Assembly: GCF_933208495.1 (NCBI RefSeq)
Contig: NZ_CAKOET010000002.1
Span: forward strand, 1 to 64,000
Origin: Convivina praedatoris
GTDB taxonomy: Bacteria > Bacillota > Bacilli > Lactobacillales > Lactobacillaceae
Direction: 5' to 3'
DNA length: 64,000 nucleotides
In this document: positions 21,411 through 28,578 of the stretch, piece after piece
How positions within the stretch are numbered: the stretch's first letter is position 1
How the letters are laid out: each line of letters begins with the position of its first letter
Notes under the pieces: generated by a model
Databases searched by the model: none
Told to the model about the DNA's origin: nothing
The model's input: only the letters and a program-made list of their open reading frames with translations
Position numbers and translations under genes: made by a program

Positions 21411-21439
21411 CTGCAAGTGAGGTAGCTTTTGGGTATAAT
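21411..21439 (+). promoter_or_regulatory. Probable trpS promoter
   Basis: A perfect TATAAT (21434-21439) has only a weak -35 CTGCAA (21411-21416) at 17 bp. No T-box fits in the short leader. Confidence 0.5.
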
Positions 21440-21475
21440 GAAACAGTGAAAACACTCAAGTAAGGAATTGTACAA

Positions 21476-22492
21476 ATGACGAAAGAAATTTATTTAACTG
21501 GTGATCGGCCTACTGGTAAGTTGCACATTGGACACTATATTGGCTCTCTGAAAAATCGGGTAGCCATGCAAAATAGTGGCCAATATCACCCTTTTATTAT
21601 GATTGCTGACACTCAGGCTTTTACGGATAATGCTCGTAATCCTGAAAAAATTAAGCAGTCTCTAACTGAAGTCGCTTTAGATTATTTAGCGGTCGGCTTG
21701 AATCCGAATAAGAGTACTATTTTTGTTCAATCGCAAATTCATGGTTTACCAGAATTGACCGAATACTTTATGAATTTGGTGAGTGTGGCCCGGTTACAGC
21801 GTAATCCAACCGTTAAGTCTGAAATTCAGCAAAAGGCTTTTGGTGAAAGTATTCCAGCTGGATTTTTAACTTATCCAGTCTCACAAGCAGCTGATATTAC
21901 TATTTTTAAGGCGACTAAGGTACCGGTTGGGGATGATCAAGAGCCAATGATTGAACAAACTCGGGAATTGGTGCGCTCTTTTAACAATGCTTATCCAGGG
22001 GATGTACTGGTTGAACCAACGGGGGTTTTCCCACCTAAAGGACAGGGACGTTTACCGGGTATTGATGGTAATGCAAAAATGTCTAAGTCCCTGAACAATG
22101 GTATTTATCTGAGTGATGATGCTGATACCTTAGCTAAAAAAGTTAAATCAATGTACACTGATCCCTTGCATATTAATATTGATGATCCAGGGCATGTGGA
22201 AGGAAACGTGGTCTTTACCTATTTAGATATTTTTGATTCAGATAAAGTACGCGTACAAAGATTAAAGGATCATTATCAAGCTGGTGGTTTGGGTGATATG
22301 AAGTTAAAGAAACATCTTATCGATGTTATGGAAGCAGAATTAGCCCCTATTCGTCAGCGTCGAGCTGAATATGCCCAAGACTTACCAGCGGTATTAAAAA
22401 TGTTACAAGATGGTTCGCAACGGGCCAATCAAGTTGCTGAAACAACGATGCAAGAAGTCCGGGCAGCTATTGGTGTTAATTATTTTGGATAA
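21476..22492 (+). CDS. trpS: Tryptophan-tRNA ligase
   Basis: A 338-residue class I aminoacyl-tRNA synthetase that charges tRNA-Trp. It has an intact HIGH motif (residues 17-20 in [10 protein letters not shown]) and KMSKS (201-205). The length fits the family. AAGGAA precedes the ATG. It is divergent from the ketopantoate reductase-like gene. Confidence 0.96.
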   Translation: MTKEIYLTGDRPTGKLHIGHYIGSLKNRVAMQNSGQYHPFIMIADTQAFTDNARNPEKIKQSLTEVALDYLAVGLNPNKSTIFVQSQIHGLPELTEYFMNLVSVARLQRNPTVKSEIQQKAFGESIPAGFLTYPVSQAADITIFKATKVPVGDDQEPMIEQTRELVRSFNNAYPGDVLVEPTGVFPPKGQGRLPGIDGNAKMSKSLNNGIYLSDDADTLAKKVKSMYTDPLHINIDDPGHVEGNVVFTYLDIFDSDKVRVQRLKDHYQAGGLGDMKLKKHLIDVMEAELAPIRQRRAEYAQDLPAVLKMLQDGSQRANQVAETTMQEVRAAIGVNYFG

Positions 22493-22542
22493 ATTTTATT
22501 ATATAGAGGAGTAAGATTCCTTGATTTTTTTCTTTTCTTTTA

Positions 22543-22557
22543 ATGTAAACGCTTTCA
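22543..22557 (+). promoter_or_regulatory. cre site before the gluconate permease
   Basis: ATGTAAACGCTTTCA matches the CcpA consensus WTGNAANCGNWNNCW at every fixed position. It overlaps the inferred -35 of the promoter, so binding should repress. Confidence 0.85.
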
Positions 22558-22581
22558 TTTCATGATAAAAATAGATATAAT
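22553..22581 (+). promoter_or_regulatory. Promoter of the gluconate permease
   Basis: TTTCAT (22553-22558), a 17-bp spacer and TATAAT (22576-22581). The -35 half lies in the cre site. Confidence 0.6.
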
Positions 22582-22631
22582 ACTTTCTGGAAACAAATTA
22601 AATGTGAAGAATGAGCGGAAAGGATTGAATT

Positions 22632-24008
22632 ATGTCTTCTTTACTTGTATTAGCAATTGGAATTGCTTTACTACTGGTTTTAATTATTAAGTTTCACATG
22701 AATACTTTTATTGCTTTGATTGTCACGGCTGTGGTGGTCGGATTTGGACTTTGTCTTCCTGGATTTGGCACAATGACATTGGCTAAGATTCCAGTTTCAA
22801 TTGAGAAGGGGATTGGGTCGTCGTTAGGAGAATTAGCAATTGTCTTTGGTTTTGGTGCTATATTAGGACGCTTAGTAGCTGATGCTGGAGGCACCTATCG
22901 GATTGCTCACACGCTAATTGCGAAATTTGGATCTAAGCATATTCAAATTGCTATCATGTTAGCTTCATTCATCATTGGTATTGCATTATTCTTTGAAGTC
23001 GGCTTAGTACTTTTGATTCCTATTGTTTTTGCGGTGGCTTTAGAGGCTGGACTGCCTTTGTTATACTTGGGAATTCCTATGGCAGCGGCTTTGTCAGTGA
23101 CTCATGGATTTTTACCACCCCATCCAGCCCCAACGGCAATTGCTGGTGTATTGGGTGCTAATCCAGGGACGGTACTGTTATATGGTATTATTATTGCAAT
23201 TCCCTGTGCAATTGTTGCCGGACCAATGTTCACAAAGCTAGCACAAAGATTTGCACCCGACGCTTTTGTAGTTAAAAAGCATTTAGAGGCCTTTGGTGAA
23301 GACCAACATCAATTTAAATTAGAGGATACTCCTAGTTTTGGCCTTTCAGTTTTAACGTCACTTTTTCCAGTGTTGTTGATGGGTATCACAACTATCTATG
23401 ACATTGTTTTTAATGACGGTAAGCCCTTTAAAAACCCTCAAGGATTTGATGGCTTTGTAACTATGCTTGGTAATCCAGTGTTTGCTATGATTGCCTCTTT
23501 AGTTTTTGCTCTGTGGGCTATGGGCTGGCATCAAGGTTTGCATAATAAGCAGTTGATGGCGACGGCTGAAACAGCGATTAAGTCAATTGCCATGTTGCTA
23601 CTTATTATTGGTGCAGGAGCAGCGTTTAAACAAATTTTAATTGACGGTGGTATTGCTGCTCAGATTTCACATATTTTCCAAAATTCTTCAGTTTCACCTT
23701 TGATTTTGGCATGGTTAATTACGGTTTTACTACGAGTAGCATTGGGCTCATCAACAGTGGCAGCTCTTACGGCGGCTGGTTTGGTTCAACCCCTTATTGC
23801 AGCAGGGGGTGTTAATCCAGCTTTGATGGTGTTGGTAATCGGTGCTGGATCATTGGCAGCTTCCCATGTCAATGACGCTGGTTTCTGGATGTTTAAAGAG
23901 TACTTTGACTTAAACGTTAAGCAAACTCTACAGATTTGGACCGTTTTAGAAACTATCATTGCCATTACTGGTTTGGTTGTTATCTTAATTTTGAATCTGT
24001 TTATTTAA
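22632..24008 (+). CDS. gntP: Gluconate permease, GntP family
   Basis: A 458-residue membrane protein with about 12-14 hydrophobic helices. GntP-family segments include ELAIVFGFGAILGRLVADAG, THGFLPPHPAPTAIAG and LAASHVNDAGFWMF. It should import gluconate or a related sugar acid by proton symport. No gluconate kinase or phosphogluconate dehydrogenase is adjacent, so the substrate is inferred from family alone. The cre site implies carbon catabolite repression. Confidence 0.88.
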   Translation: MSSLLVLAIGIALLLVLIIKFHMNTFIALIVTAVVVGFGLCLPGFGTMTLAKIPVSIEKGIGSSLGELAIVFGFGAILGRLVADAGGTYRIAHTLIAKFGSKHIQIAIMLASFIIGIALFFEVGLVLLIPIVFAVALEAGLPLLYLGIPMAAALSVTHGFLPPHPAPTAIAGVLGANPGTVLLYGIIIAIPCAIVAGPMFTKLAQRFAPDAFVVKKHLEAFGEDQHQFKLEDTPSFGLSVLTSLFPVLLMGITTIYDIVFNDGKPFKNPQGFDGFVTMLGNPVFAMIASLVFALWAMGWHQGLHNKQLMATAETAIKSIAMLLLIIGAGAAFKQILIDGGIAAQISHIFQNSSVSPLILAWLITVLLRVALGSSTVAALTAAGLVQPLIAAGGVNPALMVLVIGAGSLAASHVNDAGFWMFKEYFDLNVKQTLQIWTVLETIIAITGLVVILILNLFI

Positions 24009-24011
24009 TTC

Positions 24012-24056
24012 AAGTAAAAAGAAATCCTGTTTTAATCAGGATTTCTTTTTACTTGT
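24012..24056. terminator. Bidirectional terminator, 19-bp perfect stem
   Basis: CAAGTAAAAAGAAATCCTG (24012-24030) pairs perfectly with CAGGATTTCTTTTTACTTG (24038-24056). It lies between convergent genes, and the stop codon of the minus-strand LCP gene (24038-24036) falls within it. Confidence 0.92.
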
Positions 24057-25175
24057 TACCATTGTTTTGGGTTGTTGACTGGGTAGCTGCCCACCGTAAG
24101 TGGTCCCGGTTTCGGCAGGACTGAGATTCAATTGTTTGCGAATCACGTTAGTAATCCGTTCTTTTTCGCTTTCAGGGACTTTTTCATAATTAACCATGGT
24201 GTCGCCACTTTGAAAAGCATCAGTTTTTCCTTGCATGTGTTCGGTTTGAATATTATTTTTAGTCGTACCATAGCCTTGGAGCAGGTATAGGAGCTGATTA
24301 AAGGTAATATCAGTGCGGATGCTTTGGCTGAGGCTATCCATCATTTTTTGGTTAAAGACAACATTAGGACGCGTTGCTTGTTTTAATAAAGCCTCTAGAA
24401 CAATACGCTGGCGTTGCTGGCGACCATAATCACCATTAGGATCATCATAGCGCATACGAGAAAAGGCAAGGGCGGCGTCACCTGTTAAACTAGTCCGAGT
24501 AGCTGACCATGTCTTGCCATCGTCATCAGAGTGTTCATAGTTACTACTATCTTTGTGAAAGCGATATAAGTTAGGTCCGTGATCGTGAGCGGTTTCTTGG
24601 CTGTATCGAAAACTCAACGGGGATTTAATTTTAATGCCACCAACATTGTTGACCATTTTTTCTAAACCGCCCATATTAACCAAAGCGTAACCATCGATAG
24701 GTACATTTAGATAGGCTTCCATTGTTTTGATTGTAGCGCCAGTTGAACCAAAGGCATAGGCCGCATTTAATTTCTGTGGGAAATATTTTTCATAGCCTAC
24801 AATGGAAATCATGATATCACGTGGAATGGAAATTAAAGTGACTTGTTCCTTTTGGGGATTCAGGGTCAGAAGCATAATTGAATCGGTCCGGCCACGATCA
24901 GTGCGGCCTAGTTCTCCTGTATCAGTTCCCATAAGCAAAATGTTAACGGGTTGTTTCTTTTTGAGAAGAGTTGATAACGAACGCTGATGCTTAATATTCG
25001 AGGATTCATAAGTTTTAGCAACGATCCCATGGAGTTGATGAATTGTAGAGTGGAAAAAAAACACAAATAGTAGTAGAAAAATTAGTAAAATTATTTTAAA
25101 CCAAGGCCAATGTTTGGGCAGAGATTTATTAATGGCTTGCTTTTTAACCCGAGACATTGGTTGTTGTTCTCCCAT
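24036..25175 (-). CDS. LytR-CpsA-Psr (LCP) cell-wall ligase
   Basis: LCP proteins transfer lipid-linked polymers (teichoic acids, capsule) to peptidoglycan on the outer face of the membrane. The protein has one N-terminal membrane helix (about residues 26-41), then NILLMGTDTGELGRTDRGRTDSIMLL, VTLISIPRDIMISI and GDAALAFSRMRYDDPNGDYGR with the catalytic Asp and Arg residues, and a low-complexity tail. The start at 25175 is preferred: AGGAAA lies upstream, and a TATAAT at 25202-25197 would start transcription after the more distal ATG (25214). ATG at 25157 is a further alternative. Confidence 0.88.
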   Translation of the reverse strand: MGEQQPMSRVKKQAINKSLPKHWPWFKIILLIFLLLFVFFFHSTIHQLHGIVAKTYESSNIKHQRSLSTLLKKKQPVNILLMGTDTGELGRTDRGRTDSIMLLTLNPQKEQVTLISIPRDIMISIVGYEKYFPQKLNAAYAFGSTGATIKTMEAYLNVPIDGYALVNMGGLEKMVNNVGGIKIKSPLSFRYSQETAHDHGPNLYRFHKDSSNYEHSDDDGKTWSATRTSLTGDAALAFSRMRYDDPNGDYGRQQRQRIVLEALLKQATRPNVVFNQKMMDSLSQSIRTDITFNQLLYLLQGYGTTKNNIQTEHMQGKTDAFQSGDTMVNYEKVPESEKERITNVIRKQLNLSPAETGTTYGGQLPSQQPKTMVTSKKKS

Positions 25176-25277
25176 GGTACTTTTCCTGTAACTTTCATTA
25201 TATTTAAGTTCCATTATGACATAAATTCGTTTGAAAGTAGCTTTTAAAAGTTACTAAGTTCCATCTCTAAAACGCTT

Positions 25278-25305
25278 TTGACCTCCGTGGGTTTCATGCT
25301 AGAAT
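25278..25305 (+). promoter_or_regulatory. Promoter of the degenerate PAP2-like gene
   Basis: TTGACC (25278-25283), a 16-bp spacer and TAGAAT (25300-25305). Confidence 0.65.
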
Positions 25306-25336
25306 AATCTAAATAAAAACCTTTGAGGGGTAGGCA

Positions 25337-25999
25337 ATGAAAATGTTGTTTTCAACAAAAGATGGCTATGGACTGAGATGTTTAATGGCGGGGATTGTCT
25401 TTGTGATTTTATCAGTGGCAGTCCGCTTTCAGGTTTTAGATGTGCGTGCTTTTGACAGTGTTACGTCTTTCGTTGTACAGGTTAGTTTACAGCGAAAATT
25501 GACTCTACTATTCCATTTTGGGACCTTTTTAAACCATTGGTGGGTAATAGCTTTAGCTATAGTAATTTTATTTATTTTATTGAGATATCAACGCTACCAT
25601 TTAGCTGCTAACTTTTGGATCATTAGCTTACTGTTTTTAGTAGTGATTAATCTATTTTGGTTTTTATTGGTTGATTTGAGTTGGAATCGTGGCTTCGAAA
25701 TTGAAGGTAATTTTCCAGACTTACTTTTAACACTGTGGTTGTATTATTGGTTATCCATTTACCATTTATTTATTCGACCGCTTTGTCACCGACCAATTAC
25801 CTATCATCTTTTCCACGCTATGTTGATATTATTTTTTGTATTCCAACTTTTGTCACAAATTAATCAAGGGCAAGCTCAGTTATCAGGTGCCTTGGCTGCT
25901 GTATTACTGGCTTATACTTGGTGGCAAATAATGAGTTGGTTATATGGCCATTTTGCTAAGCACTGGCAACGGGTATTACAAATTGACGGTGGCTTGTAG
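25337..25999 (+). CDS. Polytopic membrane protein, possibly degenerate PAP2-like
   Basis: A 220-residue protein with about six hydrophobic helices. The overall layout (a first long loop after helix 1, paired helices, GNFPDLLLTLWLYYW where PAP2 phosphatases have PSGH) suggests a lipid-phosphatase relative. The catalytic KX6RP, PSGH and SRX5HX3D residues are not present. GAGGGG precedes the ATG. No function can be assigned; it sits between an LCP ligase and the lysine permease leader. Confidence 0.55.
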   Translation: MKMLFSTKDGYGLRCLMAGIVFVILSVAVRFQVLDVRAFDSVTSFVVQVSLQRKLTLLFHFGTFLNHWWVIALAIVILFILLRYQRYHLAANFWIISLLFLVVINLFWFLLVDLSWNRGFEIEGNFPDLLLTLWLYYWLSIYHLFIRPLCHRPITYHLFHAMLILFFVFQLLSQINQGQAQLSGALAAVLLAYTWWQIMSWLYGHFAKHWQRVLQIDGGL

Positions 26000-26012
26000 G
26001 ATGTGGTAGTAT
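25983..26012 (+). promoter_or_regulatory. Promoter of the lysine riboswitch transcript
   Basis: TTGACG (25983-25988), an 18-bp spacer and TAGTAT (26007-26012). It overlaps the 3' end of the preceding gene. Confidence 0.55.
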
Positions 26013-26020
26013 AAAACCGA

Positions 26021-26217
26021 TATACAGAGAGGTTGCGACCAACATTAGTAATTAAGCAGAGCCAACCACGGCTTAGAAGCTTAATGAAAGGGGCGGTTGC
26101 CGAAGGTAGCTCACTTGGTAGGTAGTTACTTGGGCTGATGATTAAGAGTCATCAGACTGTCGTGATTTGCGATGCGCTTTGACACTTTTGGCGAATATAC
26201 CGCCAAGGCTCTCTTTC
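26021..26217 (+). promoter_or_regulatory. Lysine riboswitch (L box) aptamer
   Basis: L-box landmarks occur in order: AGAGGTTGCGA after the P1 5' strand, GAAAGGGGCGGTTGCCGAAG, GGGCTGATGA, a P4-like hairpin, GACTGTCGTG and the closing GGCTCTCT. The P1 helix is AGAGAG (26026-26031) with CTCTCT (26209-26214). It precedes an amino-acid permease of LysP type, which fits lysine sensing. Confidence 0.87.
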
Positions 26218-26240
26218 ATTATGGAAAGGGAGCTTTTTTA
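26207..26240 (+). terminator. Riboswitch terminator
   Basis: An 11-bp stem (26207-26217 with 26224-26234, including G-U pairs) is followed by TTTTTTA. Its 5' arm contains the P1 3' strand. Confidence 0.8.
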
Positions 26241-26254
26241 TTGGAGAGGATAAA

Positions 26255-27685
26255 ATGGCAGACGAAAATAATGGTATTAAACGTAATTTAAAAACCCGTC
26301 ATGTATCAATGATTGCCTTGGGTGGTTCGATTGGAACTGGATTATTTGTCGCTTCTGGTGCCAGTATTGCCCAAGCTGGACCAATGGGCGCGATTGTCGC
26401 CTACATTGCGATTGGTATTATGGTTTACTTTTTGATGACTAGTTTAGGTGAGATGGCTACTTATTCACCAACGTCTGGTTCTTTTGCTGATTATGCCAGT
26501 AAGTATGTCGATCCAGCTTTAGGTTTTGCCCTAGGGTGGAATTACTGGTTTAATTGGGCCATTACTCTAGCGGTTGATATTGTGGCTGTTGGTTTGGTTT
26601 CACAGTTCTGGTTCCCGAATGTGCCATCTTGGATTTTTTCAGCCGTAGCGCTTCTGTTGGTTTTTTTGATTAATCTATTTTCAGTGGGTGTTTTTGGTGA
26701 GGCTGAGTATTGGTTGTCCATGGTTAAAGTCGTGACGATTGTAGCCTTCTTGATTGTCGGGGTTATGACCATTTTTGGAATTATTCACTCCGACGTTAAC
26801 GTAATCAAAAACCTTTCGGCGGGGAATCATGGATTCGTTGGTGGCTGGCAATCGGTTCTTTCTGTCTTTGTCGTAGCTGGGTTTTCTTTTCAAGGGACAG
26901 AATTGATTGGTATTACGGCTGGAGAGGCTAAAGATCCAAGTAAAGCTGTTCCTAAGGCCATTCATCAAGTATTCTGGCGAATTCTACTGTTTTATATCTG
27001 CTCAATTTTTGTGATTAGTGCCTTAGTGTATTATAAAAATCCAGATTTGCTGAGTGCTTCAGCTCAGAATATCTCAGTTTCACCCTTTACGATTGTCTTT
27101 GAAAATGCTGGGATTGCTTTTGCAGCCAGTTTGATGAATGCGGTTATTCTAACTTCTATTATTTCAGCGGCTAACTCCGGTTCTTATGCCTCAACTCGGA
27201 TGCTGTATTCTCTAGCCCATAAAGGGGAGGCACCTAAAATTTTTGCTAAGCTTTCTACACGAGGCGTACCAGTTGCGGCTTTGGTACTAACTTCAATGGT
27301 TGGGTTGTTCGCGTTCTTGTCTAATTTAAAAGGGGGGTCAGTCGCCTATACTTGGTTGGTTAATGCTTCTGGTTTGACTGGCTTTATTGCCTGGGTTGGG
27401 ATTGCTGTCTCTCATTTTCGTTTCCGCCGCGCTTATGTTGCGCAAGGTCGTAATTTAAACAAGTTAAAGTATCGTGCTAAGTGGTTCCCGTTTGGGCCAA
27501 TTTTTGCCTTTGTTGTTTCAATTGGGGTTATCATTGGTCAAGATCCTCAAAGTTTTACTAGCTTTGATTTTGAAAAAATCGCCATAACCTATTTGTCAGT
27601 ACCACTCTTTATTATTCCTTACGTTGGTTATAAGCTGATTAAGCATTCCAAAGTAATTAAGTTAAAAGATGTGGACTTGGATTAA
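26255..27685 (+). CDS. lysP: Lysine-type amino-acid permease, APC superfamily
   Basis: A 476-residue 12-TM transporter. It shows the APC signature MIALGGSIGTGLFVASG, GEMATYSPTSGSFADYASKYVDP and FSFQGTELIGITAGEAKDP, close to LysP/amino-acid permease group 3.A.1-like proteins. The lysine riboswitch directly upstream supports lysine as substrate. GGAGAGGA precedes the ATG. Direction of transport is assumed to be import from the family. Confidence 0.86.
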   Translation: MADENNGIKRNLKTRHVSMIALGGSIGTGLFVASGASIAQAGPMGAIVAYIAIGIMVYFLMTSLGEMATYSPTSGSFADYASKYVDPALGFALGWNYWFNWAITLAVDIVAVGLVSQFWFPNVPSWIFSAVALLLVFLINLFSVGVFGEAEYWLSMVKVVTIVAFLIVGVMTIFGIIHSDVNVIKNLSAGNHGFVGGWQSVLSVFVVAGFSFQGTELIGITAGEAKDPSKAVPKAIHQVFWRILLFYICSIFVISALVYYKNPDLLSASAQNISVSPFTIVFENAGIAFAASLMNAVILTSIISAANSGSYASTRMLYSLAHKGEAPKIFAKLSTRGVPVAALVLTSMVGLFAFLSNLKGGSVAYTWLVNASGLTGFIAWVGIAVSHFRFRRAYVAQGRNLNKLKYRAKWFPFGPIFAFVVSIGVIIGQDPQSFTSFDFEKIAITYLSVPLFIIPYVGYKLIKHSKVIKLKDVDLD

Positions 27686-27698
27686 TGTAGTATAATTT

Positions 27699-27726
27699 AA
27701 GAATGGTTCTAACCATTCTTTTTTAT
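27699..27726 (+). terminator. Terminator hairpin after lysP, possible TetR operator
   Basis: AAGAATGGTT (27699-27708) and AACCATTCTT (27711-27720) form a perfect inverted repeat followed by TTTTTT. A TATAAT lies immediately upstream (27691-27696). Because a TetR gene begins 40 nt later, the palindrome might also be its operator. Confidence 0.75.
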
Positions 27727-27765
27727 ATAAATTTAAAATAAAACAGATAGTAAGGGGGTATCAAT

Positions 27766-28344
27766 ATGACGGTTTTACACGAGGAGACCCGCGATCGAAT
27801 TTTAGGGGCAGCAACTGATCTTTTTCTGAGTAACGGTTATGATCAGACTTCAACTCGTCAAATTGCTAAAATTTTAGATATCAGTCAGCCAGCTCTTTAT
27901 CATTATTTTGGTGACAAGGAGACGCTGTTTGTAGAAGTAATTCGTGCCGTTGGTAGTCAAATTGGCCGTGAAATGTGGGCAGTTTTAGATCAAACTTATT
28001 CCGATCCGGTTGATCAACTCGTTGATATGACTCATGCTATTTTAACCCGCCACCCACGTGATGTTTTCACACTTATTCATGGAAGCTTTCCTTCTTTGTC
28101 GGCTGATAATCAGCGTGTTTTGGGGATGACCTTTGGACGGAACTACGTGGCACCGATTGAGGCTTTCTTTGCCAGCGGGGCGGTGAAATTACATGAAAAT
28201 GTCGATGCCCATACTGCTAGTTCGTTTTACATTACGAGTTTGGCACCACTGTTTTCGACCTTTCATTCTTTAAAACCTCAGCAGAGTCGTAAAGAACAAA
28301 TTCAGCAATTACTTAATTTAATATTATATGGGGTAGCTCGCTAA
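27766..28344 (+). CDS. TetR/AcrR-family regulator
   Basis: A 192-residue protein with the N-terminal TetR DNA-binding domain: RILGAATDLFLSNGYDQTSTRQIAKILDI followed by QPALYHYFGDKETLF (about residues 11-56). The C-terminal ligand domain resembles no specific group that I recognise. GGGGG precedes the ATG. It stands alone before rpoB; its target is unknown. Confidence 0.9.
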   Translation: MTVLHEETRDRILGAATDLFLSNGYDQTSTRQIAKILDISQPALYHYFGDKETLFVEVIRAVGSQIGREMWAVLDQTYSDPVDQLVDMTHAILTRHPRDVFTLIHGSFPSLSADNQRVLGMTFGRNYVAPIEAFFASGAVKLHENVDAHTASSFYITSLAPLFSTFHSLKPQQSRKEQIQQLLNLILYGVAR

Positions 28345-28349
28345 AAGGC

Positions 28350-28378
28350 TTGTATTTGTAAGAGTTTTCGAGTATGAT
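28350..28378 (+). promoter_or_regulatory. rpoB promoter
   Basis: TTGTAT (28350-28355), a 17-bp spacer and TATGAT (28373-28378), starting right after the TetR stop codon. Confidence 0.65.
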
Positions 28379-28384
28379 TACAGA

Positions 28385-28578
28385 AGTAACACCGTGAATA
28401 AATACGGGTTTTACGATCTATTGTCCGTAATCCCATTATATTGAAGGCAAACGTGAGCTTCGGAAAGAGCGACGATTGCTTTTTTTGTGTCTTTGAGCCT
28501 TTTAAAATAGGCGAAAAAGTTATTTTGTAATCAAAATGTAATATTACAACACGGCAAAAAATAAATGAGGTGACAAGT
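28385..28578 (+). promoter_or_regulatory. Structured rpoB leader RNA (candidate Lacto-rpoB element)
   Basis: About 194 nt separate the promoter from rpoB. The leader contains a CCGT/ACGG hairpin (28392-28407), the terminator-like hairpin listed separately, and GCCT/AGGC (28497-28512). A conserved Lacto-rpoB RNA is known upstream of rpoB in lactic acid bacteria; the identity here is by position, not by motif match. Confidence 0.45.
28447..28486 (+). terminator. Terminator-like hairpin inside the rpoB leader
   Basis: GCAA-CGT and CTT on the 5' side pair with AAG, ACG and TTGC on the 3' side with small internal loops, followed by a run of seven T (28480-28486). It would cut transcripts before rpoB unless bypassed. 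Confidence 0.6.

Noticed and set aside
25337-25999. Functional PAP2 phosphatase
   Set aside because: The PSGH, KX6RP and SRX5HX3D catalytic motifs are all missing.
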